Below, in pieces: positions 22,863 through 33,300 of a stretch of DNA of 64,000 nt; the first letter of the stretch is position 1, and every line of letters starts with the position of its first letter. This stretch comes from Cryptomeria japonica (Eukaryota > Streptophyta > Pinopsida > Cupressales > Cupressaceae). Location of the stretch: positions 476,166,008-476,230,007 of the forward strand of contig NC_081405.1 of the NCBI RefSeq assembly GCF_030272615.1, in the 5' to 3' direction. The position numbers and the translations under genes are program-made. The notes under the pieces were generated by a model. That model did no database searches. It saw only the letters and a list, made by a program, of their open reading frames with translations, and was not told where the DNA came from.

Positions 22863-23069
22863 ACTTGCATATCATACATCTCATTTTCAAGATACATCTC
22901 ACATCATTATCATACATCAAAGAAATCAAGATAACAAAGAATCATCATATCTTCATCATCATGGCTCATACATCATAATCAAAATCAAAAGCATTACTAT
23001 CTAATAATTACATCATCATGATAGAAACATCATATCAATGCATATCATAAATCATCACCCATAACACAT
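22863..23069. other. AT-rich spacer with CATCAT runs
   Basis: Made mainly of CATCAT and ATCATATC variants with no ORF. It is probably decayed tandem repeat related to the neighbouring arrays. Confidence 0.5.
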
Positions 23070-25250
23070 CACATGTGGATCAAAGAAATCGGTTCCATAT
23101 ATATTTCTCTTACAAAATGGTCGAAATGTACAAGGGATATCATGTCTGTCAAAATACAACAGAGACAAGCCTGTGAGGTATGACTATCTCCTGAGGCTAA
23201 TGGTCTCACAATAGATGTCCCAGCTCCTAGATCTCCACCAAGTGGATCACGTCGGGGAGGCCCCATTACACCTCTTCTCTCTATCCCTGCTAACTACAGA
23301 TCGACTGGCTGCATAACTAGGAGCTTTGTGCTCTCTAGGGACTAGCTCCTTATATAACCGCCTGTAGTACTTGGCCTCCTTGGTCGTGTACTGTATCTCC
23401 CTTAGTGTATCCTGCATCAGGGCACCACCTGTCGCTCTCTCCCATCTCTCAAAAAGATCCTCTACCTAGCCTCAATGCTCTCTCTCTGTATCCCGCTCTG
23501 CCATAATCTATGTAATCTGGCGCTACTGTGCTAGCACTTGTCCCTATAGCTGTTGCACTGTGACCTAAAGGGATCTAATCTATGAGTCATGTTGATGGGT
23601 GGGTACCCTAATCTGAATGGGTACCTGTGTCATAGTCCCACCCATACCTGTCCCTGTCTGAGGTGTCGGTGGAGGTAGAACATCAAATCTCCTCCTCTGG
23701 GCGGGTCGCCTAACATCCTCTATACCACCCACCGTCACGAACACTACACCTACCCTACCAGAACCACCAACACATAGGAGAATTCCACCTCCTCTCCCTC
23801 CATTCCCTCCTTGTCCTCTATCTCCTCTTATATCTCTGCCTCCATCCCCTCCTCACCCTCTATCTCCTCCTCTATCTCTCCCACCATCACCCCCTCATCT
23901 TCTATCTCTCCCTCCACCTCCTCTATCACCTCCTCCACCACTTCCTCCATCACTTCCTCCATTATCCCCACCTCCATCTCCTACCTCCTCTCCCTCCTCA
24001 TCTCTCTATCTAACTCCCCCTAGCCTCTCTATTTGCTCATCCCCATCATCATCAAAAGAAGGTAACATCTCTGCTGGATCTGATATCTGTGCCACTGCAT
24101 GTGCCACAAAGTAGGTAGAGAACTCCTCTATCATCCCAGCATCAATAACTCCAGCTTCGTAATCCTAGATCTAGCCTACCAATGTCATGTACTCCTCTAC
24201 TGCCACTACACTATCCATCGCGGGTCCCCACTTGGGCACATCCTATCTCCGACGATCATATAAACATGCTCCCTGTGGTATCCCCTGCTATCTCCCAAAC
24301 TGTTGTTGCACACGGCTATGCAAAATTCGCTCAATGATAAAGGGTGTTCGCTTGATCAAATATCTTGACATATACACATAGGGCATCTCTAGCCTATCCT
24401 CATCCCACACCTCACAATCCGTATACAGTCTCCAAATGACTGTATCAATATCATCCAATGCCCTCCACTAGTGCTCTAGTTTTCCCAGCTTATGCTGGAC
24501 AACTATACCTGTATACCCATAATCATATGCTTGACCAACTGGCCTATCCCTATTTGCAAGTGGTCTCGACATAGGAATGTGCTCCTAGGCCCACACCTAT
24601 ATATTAATGTCACCCCCTTGGACAAACTGTTGTATCCTAAATACACCACCTAGTGAAGCTATCTATAAAGGTGGGCTAAAATATAGGACCCCCATGCGAA
24701 CCTGTGTCCCTATGTGACCATATCCTCCAAAACCAATCCCCATCCCACAGCTAGACCCTTTGACCTATGGTCGGGACATAGAAATCCACCAATAAAACCT
24801 GCTAGTACTGAAGGAAAGGGAGCATAATCTAGATCTGATCATCCTGGAAGATGCTACGGATAGCCTCTTTCCCACCCTCCTCAGTCTACTCATATGGCAA
24901 CAAGGCCCCCACAATAGAAATCCATAGAATACGATAACAATCCTCAGGTGTGACTGTTATCTTGCCAGTAGCCAAATGGAAGGTGTTTGTGTCACTGTGC
25001 CACCTCTCCACCAAAGCTATCAACAAACTCCGATTAATGATATATTGAGGCATGTCTAGTAAGGACGATAAATCACATCTCTCTATCACATCCCTATCAG
25101 CCTATAGCAATTGTGAAATCAATGACCACGGTCATGGAAATCACTCTCGTGACTGAAGCACACCAAGTTGTGCCTGCAAAACAACAAATGTCCATCATCA
25201 GTTCCCACATCTATCTGATATATCCAATCAAAACAAAATCAACTTGAAAC
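23070..25250 (-). pseudogene. Antisense plant mobile domain (PMD) ORF in Tat-1 3' region
   Basis: Read on the minus strand. The clearest part is 25089-24886: IINRSLLIALVERWHSDTN, then TFHLATGKITVTPEDCYRIL, matching the start of the PMD (MAIN/MAIL1, aminotransferase-like) domain. Further frame-broken pieces follow to about 24170 (RTPFIIERILHSRVQQQFG and EYMTLVGQ read with indels). The C-terminal part near 23800-24050 codes for low-complexity acidic and glycine-rich sequence from a pyrimidine-rich tract. Many stops. PMD frames placed antisense downstream of pol are known in Tat elements; host PMD proteins act in silencing. This copy is a relic. Confidence 0.72.
23790..24020. repeat. Pyrimidine-rich low-complexity tract (CTCCTC/CTCCAT)
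   Basis: About 230 bases composed of CTCC, TCTC and CATC permutations on the plus strand. It encodes an acidic, Gly-rich tail in the antisense PMD frame. The plus-strand Ser-rich frame here is a by-product. Confidence 0.8.
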
Positions 25251-25266
25251 AATGAAGCATCAAATA

Positions 25267-25458
25267 AAGACCCATATCAAAAATTAAGACTCATATCAAA
25301 AATCCAAGACCCATATCAAAAATCCAAGACCCATATCAAAAATGAAAGACTCATATTGAAAATCCAAGACCCATATCAAATATCCAAGACCCATAGCAAA
25401 AATCCAAGATCCATATCAAAAATCCAAGACCCATATCAAAAATAAAGACTCATATCAA
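25267..25458 (+). repeat. Tandem repeat, 20-bp unit, about nine copies
   Basis: The unit AAGACCCATATCAAAAATCC repeats with few changes. It leads straight into the 40-bp array. Confidence 0.9.
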
Positions 25459-25650
25459 GAAATCATATCAGAGATCCATAACGCAAGCATCATATCAAGA
25501 AATCATATAAGAGATCGATAACGCAAGCATCATATCAAGAAATCATATCAAAGATCCATAATGCAAGCATTATATCATGAAATCATATCAGAGATCCATA
25601 ATGCAAGCATCATATCAAGAAATCATATCCGAGATCCATAACGCAAGCAA
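25451..25650 (+). repeat. Tandem repeat, 40-bp unit, five copies
   Basis: The unit begins CATATCAAGAAATCATATCA and continues GAGATCCATAACGCAAGCAT. Starts are at 25451, 25491, 25531, 25571 and 25611. The period is exactly twice the neighbouring 20-bp unit and shares the CATATCAA core. Confidence 0.92.
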
Positions 25651-26017
25651 TTCAAAATCCATAATGCAAGCATCACATCAGGAATCATATCAAAAATCAA
25701 GAATTGGAACTCATATCGAACATCACATTCATATAGCAAGGCAAAAATCGCAGATCCACATCCATAGAAAATCAAGATCCTCATCAAAACAATCAATGAA
25801 CTTGGCAATCCATATCGAATTCAATTTCAACAGACTCCAAATCATCATATCAAGACTCAGACATCATCACAAAAGGCAAAAATATTGGCTCATAACCCAT
25901 CTTGTAACACTCAGGAGACACCAATCCACCCCTAAGCCACCTACCTCATCTATTTCCCCCCACGACACTTTCTTCCAAGTCTTTTCTACCCATTTTTGAC
26001 CACACGTGCCAAAATAG

Positions 26018-26325
26018 ACCTCCTATGCGCTAAGCTTCTAACTATGCACTATCGTTTTTTACCAATGTGCTAGAAACTTTACTCTACGCACTAAAATCCT
26101 CTATGCGCTAACTATTTTTGCCATTACGCTACCCTGCTCACCCAAAGCGCTAATCCACCTGATGTGCTACTCTATCTACCCTGTGCGCTGACTTATTTGC
26201 CCTATGCGCTACCTTAACTTGCCGAAGTGTTGCAAAATGCAACCTAAATGCTAATGTAGCTAGGCTAACCCTACGCATTATTGTTCCTATCGTATACGCT
26301 AAAACTATACTCCTACACGCTAAAA
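26018..26325 (+). repeat. Degenerate periodic array of TATGCGCTA-like motifs
   Basis: About fifteen variants (GCGCTA, GCACTA, GTGCTA, ACGCTA) occur at an average spacing close to 20 bases, for example near 26026, 26046, 26067, 26087, 26104, 26125, 26146, 26164, 26184 and 26205. The sequence between motifs is not repeated. Confidence 0.75.
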
Positions 26326-26900
26326 CGACAAATTTTCAACAAAAAAATGAAGAACGTGATAACAAGAAAAGCAAAATCAATAAAAAATGTGGCAAAAATT
26401 AGATGACTTACAAGTGGGCCATACGCGGTCGGCCTCCAGTATCGACGAACATGCTTGAATCGGTGTGAAGCATAGGGAACGAACATTTTCATCAAAGCTC
26501 AAGTGTCACAATCACAAGGCGACAATGGTGCAAATGATAAGAATAAAATGAATTTTTACCTTTTATAGGGTAAAAGTCAACAAGCTTAGTAAGTGGGGCA
26601 TGTATTTTCCTTTTTTCTTTCTCACTTTTAACCTTATCAACATCATTTTTGGGAGATGAATCAATTTCAAATGCATTCAACACAGTCAAAATATTCAAAA
26701 TGCAATTAGTTCAAAAACGCTCATCAAATCAACAAAATTTCCAAAATCCTTGTTTCATCTCTCGAGGGGGCATCATCAATATCGTTCATTAAATTTGGGG
26801 CATCATATCAACATCTTGACACCCAACATCATATTGAACAAATTTTGACAGCATATCCGACAAATTTTCTTTGAATCAACATGTGCACACACGTCACTTC
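26326..26900. other. Tat-1 distal 3' region
   Basis: No convincing ORF. AT-rich, with ATCAACATC-like words. It leads into the polypurine tract. I see nothing else in it. Confidence 0.5.
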
Positions 26901-26914
26901 AAAGAGGGGAAAAA
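26901..26914 (+). other. Tat-1 polypurine tract
   Basis: AAAGAGGGGAAAAA directly before TGTAGACG, the start of the 3' LTR. Confidence 0.8.
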
Positions 26915-28188
26915 TGTAGACGTATAAAAATGACCACTTTCCTAAGTGAATATTTAATATTCATTTTAACCTCATTCATCTATTTAATTAAATTCTTTAT
27001 ATTCATCTATTTAATTAAATGAATTACTCAATTTATTTAATTAAGTTCACCTAAGCTTTTTCTAGCCTTTAATTAAATAAATCACTTTATTTAATTAAAA
27101 TCCCCTTTCTCCCCTTTTAATTAAATTTACATTTAATTAAATTGATCCTTGCAAGTAAATAAATCTAATTCATTTATTTAAATCCCCCACTTGTATTTAT
27201 GCAAGTTGCATCTATTTTTGTTGAAATAAAGTAATTTATTTTAATTAAAATTCCCCTCCATCCACTTGCAAAATCTTACATCTTCCACTTGCCTCCTTAA
27301 CCCCCTTCTAGATTCTTCTAATCACTTCCAATTTAGCCTAATCCATCTCCTAAATATTGTCACATCCCTAAGCAAAGGGAAAACACTTCTCAAACCCTAA
27401 AAGTCTTCAATAACCATTAAAGGCTTTATGTCCTCAACAATTTAACCTTCAAAGTCTTCATAACAATTAGTGGTTAACTCAACCTTCTTACATGATTAGA
27501 GACTTTCTCTCTAACTCAACCCACATCTAACCCAAGGGTCTCATCAAGCATTCATGGCTTTAACCCTGGTTATCCCTTTAACCCTTGCACAAGAGTTCAC
27601 CTCTTGGGTAAAAGATTTATCCAATGGATAACTCTAACCTAACCTTAACCCTTACCTCCTAAGGTAACCTTCATGTCTTCTCAAGCATTTAATGCTTCTT
27701 TCATCTCGTCTCAAGTAGTCTCTTGTTGATAATTGTCACCATTTCTTTGGTGAGAATTGTAAACATAGATTGATAACTTTGAATCCTAGCCCTTGTTAAG
27801 ATTATCCAATCTTGACCATCCATTGCCCTATTTTTCCTATAAATAGAGCTCTCATTCTCTCATTTTCAGGGATCCAAGTTTCATGCATCTAATCTATAGT
27901 CATTTTATTAAGAATTTAGCCTCTCTTTGATAAAAAACATTTTAATAGCATTTTAGAAGTAATTTTAAATATCATAACATATCCATGTTAGAGTAGTATA
28001 TATTGTTAGGATAGGATTACTAATCTTCATCATAACATCATATTCATGCTAGTTTAAATCATCATAGATTCAATATCATACATATCTAGGAATGCATTCA
28101 TGCTAAATTAATCAAACATCACTCATTCTTGGAGTTGTCATTCCTAAGTCCCATTGGTGTGTGGATCTTTTGGAAACTAAATTTTACA
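26915..28188 (+). repeat. Tat-1 3' LTR
   Basis: Starts TGTAGACGTATAAAAATG and ends TTTTACA, where the sequence changes to Copia-1 3' UTR. The second LTR is outside the window, so the ends rest on the polypurine tract, the TG/CA termini and the sharp junction. It holds eight copies of TTAATTAA between 26984 and 27248 and a TATA box at 27838. Confidence 0.75.
27838..27846 (+). promoter_or_regulatory. TATA box in Tat-1 LTR
   Basis: TATAAATAG about 920 bases into the LTR, followed about 30 bases later by a CTCTCATTTTCAGGG stretch that suits a transcription start. Confidence 0.6.
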
Positions 28189-28326
28189 TTGGTGTTGTCA
28201 AAGGGGGAGAAGACTAATGTTTGAGGGAGAAGACTAATGATAGGGGGAGAGCATTTCAGAATCTCACAACAATCCGAATCATTTAGGTCAAATCAATTTT
28301 TTACCATCAATGTCAAAGGGGGAGAT

Positions 28327-29848
28327 TGTTGGCATTATAATAGACAATAAGAGATTGTTGGCATTTCAATAAGGATATTGAGAAGGTTGTTGATGATTAT
28401 GGATATAACTAATTAAGGATGTTTACTGTCTTAATATTATTATTTTGTCATTGATGTCAAGAAATTGATTTTCTAATTCAGTATGATGTTGCCATATCTT
28501 AAAAAGTATGATTTGATGAGTATAAAGATGTCAGTAAAAGACATAGAAAGAATGTGATGAATAAGGGGAGGAATAAGTTATTCAATGGGAAACTATTACC
28601 AAGTTAGACAATGATGAGATCATGATGTTTACATTGTCTTGATATCCTACATATGCTATTGATTGTAAGGTTAATACTATACTATGTTACCGAGCAAAGA
28701 ACCTAGTTGGTAAACCCTAAGGAACCTAGTCGGTAAACCCTAAGGTTATCGCTATCGGTTAATGAGGGCAGAATGTCTACCGAGTGAAGTTTAGTATTTA
28801 CTGAGTTGCAACCGAGTAGTAACAGAATGCATTGAATGAATAAAAGAATTATTTAATGAAGGAAGCTGATGAGTTGGCTATGATTAAATGATTGGTATGT
28901 CATGCATGAAGTTTGTTAAAGAATCTATGGCAAAGGAAAATCAGAAGGAAGATCTACAGCTCAGATTGAACCGCAATACCCTAGCACAAGTTCCAAGAAA
29001 TGTATGCAAGTTCCAAGGTGGGGTAAAATGTTTTCAGATTGAAGGATACATTGAACTTGGTCAAAGTTTGAAGATCTGATGGCTATGATTGATCATGGGA
29101 AATGTGATCAAGAAGATTAAGTGGTTGATGAATTGTTTATAAATAAGGAATTGTTGATAAACAATGTATGCAGGCAAATGTATGCATAGGGATGCTACAT
29201 AGTGATTACCGAGCACAGAAGCTTGAAGACATGTTTAAATAACAGAGTATAGAGCCCAGCAAATGGACAAGATAAGTCCTATTGTATTGAGCAAATAAGA
29301 ATCTGCTTTAGCATTTTAGATGTGAAGTTGCAGATAGATTTTTATTACTATTATTTTGTGAAGTGATAGAAAATCTCTTAACCGAGTGGAATTAACAGTC
29401 TTATTTGTAAAACCCTCTAGCAAGGTGACATTCTGATTGAGTGTTTGAAATCCTTTAACAAGGTCACTTCTAACAAGGTGAAGATCCTAACAAATCTGAG
29501 GGAAATCCCTTAACCGGGTCACATCTAGAAATGTGTTTGTAATCTTTAACAGGATTTGCTTTTAACCGAGCATACTCTAGAAGAGTATATTTCTTAGTGG
29601 CTCCAAAATCCCATAGTGGTTTTTCCCTATTTGGGTTTCCATGTTAAATCTGGTGTTATGAGTGTTATGATGTTTATATGCTTTTAAGTTTGCATGTTTA
29701 GCAGTTTTAATTATATTACTGAAGTATATGTTACCAAGGTTGAATCTATTGTTTTTATGGAAGATTAAGTTTGTATGATTCACCCCCCCCCCCCTTCTCA
29801 TCTTGTTAGCTATTGGATCTGTATTTACATTAAGTATCAAAACTATCA
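28327..29848 (+). repeat. Copia-1 3' LTR
   Basis: Same family as the Copia-2 LTRs. Its first 60 bases contain a second copy of GAGATTGTTGGCATT 35 bases downstream of the true start, an insertion or duplication absent from Copia-2. A 23-bp tandem pair with GTCGGTAAACCCTAAG lies near 28700-28745. TATAAATAA is at 29138. Confidence 0.88.
29138..29146 (+). promoter_or_regulatory. TATA box in Copia-1 LTR
   Basis: TATAAATAA, at the same place in the Copia-2 LTRs (37977 and 46256). Confidence 0.6.
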
Positions 29849-30036
29849 GTTGTGGCTACTCTCAACGGGAGCAATGAGTGTTGCAGTTATCAGTGTCTTA
29901 CCAGTAAGGGGAAGAGAGAGCTCAATAGAGTTTCGTTGGTCCTTGATTTCAAAGAGGGAGAAATATAGTTTAAGTTTAGTGGTCTTTTTTATTGATGGTA
30001 CACAAGTGTTGCCATCAGTGTCAAAGGGAGAGAATG
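29849..30036 (+). other. 3' UTR remnant of a further LTR element
   Basis: Carries GTGTTGCCATCAGTGTCAAA followed by GGGAGAGA, the same layout as the 3' UTR and polypurine tract of TRG-1 (near 5970-5994). The LINE follows at once. Its LTR may be the one at 37079, with the LINE inserted between them; this is not proven. Confidence 0.5.
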
Positions 30037-30044
30037 CTTTTTTT

Positions 30045-30324
30045 TTAAGGTAAAAGGCATACGCCTGAAATATATTAAAATATAAGTATTATATAGAAAT
30101 ATCATAGATATATAGCCAGTACTACATTACTAAAGAGGGACAAAAGATAACCTAAATGAAGGACAGACAAAAAAATGCCCAACCAAAAAGGAGGCAATTA
30201 CATTTACAAATGCCCACCATTGAGAAATGCTAGCACATATCTAAGAAGAAGATACAAATAGATCCCAATAACTAGAAGAGAAATAGGGCACACAAGACAC
30301 TCATTACAAGTAAAAAATACATAA
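30045..30324 (-). other. LINE 3' UTR
   Basis: Follows the ORF2 stop; no ORF. AT-rich, ending in the A tail. Confidence 0.65.
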
Positions 30325-33300
30325 TCATTCCAAATTAGGGGTATAGTCCCCCACTTCTTTGTCCCCATCATTCACAGTCATAATTTATTTTCCCTTTCTC
30401 TGATATGCCATTAACCCATCTGCTAGTCTTTGAGAGCCTTCATCTTTAGAACCTATTTCACTATATGAGACTTTTGATTTATCAAGTGAAGAAGATTGTA
30501 GAACACTGAGGAGAATCTTCCAACTACTTGGGGATTGAGGATTTTAGGATAAAGAGCTAATTCAGACTCAAAGTGCTTGCAATTGTTAGCATCAAGGCTA
30601 ATTTTGATAGAATCATATAGCTTGACATATACTAGCTTCTTCAATAATTTCTTGGGATTAATCCGCCTATCTTGGAATTACCCTCATGAAGATCATAGTT
30701 CTTAATAGCTTTATCAAGACATTCACTAGAAACAAATTTCTCCTTCACATACTACAAAGCAATTTGGACTAAAATTCCATAATTCTGCATTAAATCATAG
30801 TAATTAGAAACAAAGGTCGACACCACCCAGGAAGGGTAAAGTGCACAAGGGGCACTGACATTGAGAAGTTATTCTCCCATGAGAACTTGAATGACACTCT
30901 CCACCTTTGTGTAGTCCCACTTGAATTCCCTTCACAGATGAATCCCTGTGAACTAGCTTGAGATGGGGAATTCCCACTTTTTGACTAGGATATGAATCCT
31001 TTTGTTCTTCAAGTGGTACTCCATCTTCTCTAAACATTTTAGGAAATAATGGATCCATCACACCTCATACGAAGAAGATAGATAGATGTTAGATCCTCCA
31101 AAGATGGGTTCACTACCTATCACATCCATCAACATGAAATAAAGTTATGAAATATAAAAATATTGCCATCGGTAAAAATGACACAATCAGTTTATGATGA
31201 AAGTTACTGTCGAGCAAGTTGAAGTAGCACAAATATGAATATGATGTCCCTACAAAACAACCTAACTAAGAGAAAACATTATGTTAGTGTTAAATCATTT
31301 CTTGCAATTGAGGCTAACTCATCATTTGCATTAATGTCCACTACTAAAGTAGAGATCCCCACTTCTTAAGACTATCAACCTTGATTAGCTAGTGCATCTG
31401 CCAACCTATTAGCCTCCCTATAGAAGTGAATAATTTGAAACTAATCAGAATAAGGAAGAATATTCCAAGCTTCCTATAATATATAATCTAATTTCCAATT
31501 TGGATTTTCTATTTTCTTCAGGGCATTAATTATGTTCATGGAATCACCCTTTATTATAATATTTTTAACTTTGTACCTCATAGAAAAATTGATGCCTATC
31601 ACCAAACAAGTGGCCTCTACAATATTATTTAAGCCATCTGGGATCTTGAAATTACAAGCACTGGATACTACACAATTATGATCTCTCAATACACAACCCA
31701 TACCCAATATACTTATATTCCCCTTAGATGCACCATCAAAGTTCAATTTCAAAAATCCAAGCTCAGGAGGTTTCCATTTTACTTCCTTTATGTTAACCTT
31801 ATTTGTTCCATTTCTTAGTAGACTTCTCTTGAAAGGAAGAGAAATAAGTTTACATTTAGATAAGATCCTATTGTCCCACAAACTGTAATATGAATTGATC
31901 CTTTTGTTTTTTTATGGTATAAGTCGTCACTTCTTCTGATATTGAAGTGTCATTTGTGTAACACAACTGCCCACTCATTTGTTTCCTTTCTAAAAATTCA
32001 TATATTTCTTTCCCACCATAGGTTCCAAATTAGAATTGTCAGGGAAAATTCCCATGTATGCAAGCAAAAAAGGATTCAATATGCATCTTAGGCCAAGATT
32101 CAAAAACCTTAGTCAAATTTGATTGGAGAGGGGATATTCAATGAATTTTGTTGAGAAGCCAAGTCCAATAGTTGGAAGCAAAGGGGTAGTTAAGAAGAAG
32201 ATGATCCCTTGATTCTTGTTCTTTTTCACAAAAGACAATTGAAATTAGATGTTATCCTCAAAGAGGATAACCTATCACTAGTTAATCTTTTTCCTTTTAA
32301 AGATAGCCAAGCAAATACACCAAATTTAGGGAGCCCAACATCAATCCAACAAAAGTCAAATCAATGAAATTTTAGATGTGAGGACTCATTTTTTAACATG
32401 TAATATCCTTGTTGTACTGAGTATATTTTAGTAGGAAAATTAATCTAGATGAGAATACCTATTGAATTGATAAAGTGAATAACTCAATGCCTAATCTCAA
32501 ATTCCAATCTGTTGTTTTGACTAGAAAGCATGAGCACATCATCCATTTCCTTCCATTTGGTCGTAACATGTCCATTTTAATGGACAGTCTCAAAATAATC
32601 ACAAACTCTTTCTCCCCAACTATTTTTGAGTGTTTAACCTCTACAATGTTACCAAGTGTAGACAAAGGAGGAAACACATTCCATCAATCCTCCTAGAAGA
32701 GGGATTTTTTACCATGATGAATAACCCAAGATAAATGAGGGAGAAAAATTCTCTTGTGTTTCACTTTAAAATTTCACATCTGGGATGCTTTTGGAAGATT
32801 GAGAAATATAAAAATCCTTTCCAGAGAATATGAATCCAAATACTTAGCTATAATAATTTAGGTGCACTTGGATTTACCATTGGTTTATAAATTTTAAACT
32901 AATTTATCTCAAAGGGTTTCATTTCTCACTTCAATATCATGAATAACGGAACCACCAACTACCTTGGATGTACACACTTTGTCCCATGCTCATTAATGAA
33001 CCTTATCTTTGGAGTCTTTCTTTTCCTTCCATATAAAATATTTAAGCTTACTTTCTAATTGAGAAACAATACCCTCAGGGATGGGAAGAAAAGACACAAT
33101 GTAATTGGGAATGGTAGATAAGACAATTTTAATCATCAACACCTTGCTTGCAAATGACAATCAAAGTATTCTTCCATGAAGGAATCATATTTTGAATGGA
33201 GGATGAGATTTTAGACCACAAGGTGCTCTTGTTTCTACCAGTAAATAGAGAAATTCTCAAATATTTATAGGGGAGCATATCTTGCTTAAAACCCAAATGA

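Larger units (their letters stand above)
16740..28188 (+). mobile_element. Tat-1, Ty3/Gypsy Ogre/Tat-lineage element, 5' part missing
   Basis: Plus-strand order: end of the protease/G-patch region, RT, RNase H, second RNase H, integrase, a long 3' region with an antisense PMD frame and tandem arrays, polypurine tract 26901-26914, 3' LTR 26915-28188. The dual RNase H and the antisense extra ORF are known marks of the Tat lineage. The 5' LTR, gag and protease must lie left of the window, because TRG-3 was inserted at 16739/16740. Many stops and at least three frameshifts show it is dead. At 28188/28189 the LTR end (TTTTACA) abuts Copia-1 3' UTR sequence. Confidence 0.82.
28189..29848 (+). mobile_element. 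Copia-1, 3' end: 3' UTR, polypurine tract and 3' LTR
   Basis: 28189-28326 matches the 3' UTR of Copia-2 (near 45217-45480), with two blocks of GTCAAAGGGGGAGA. The LTR 28327-29848 matches those of Copia-2 over its whole length and ends AACTATCA. The coding part is absent: Tat-1 was inserted at 28188/28189, so it should lie left of the window. Confidence 0.85.

Noticed and set aside
23811-24023. Plus-strand Ser/Pro-rich ORF
   Set aside because: It is a by-product of a CTCC-rich tract on the strand opposite the PMD frame; no start context or conserved domain.
25267-25650. Regular repeats that could suggest a CRISPR array
   Set aside because: Units abut each other without unique spacers, and the context is a plant retrotransposon 3' region.
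22359-26900. Reading 22359 as the start of the Tat-1 3' LTR
   Set aside because: This would make an LTR of several kb containing an antisense gene. The junction at 26914/26915 has a polypurine tract, a TGTAGACG start, a TATA box and a CA end abutting Copia-1, so it is preferred. It is kept as a finding only.
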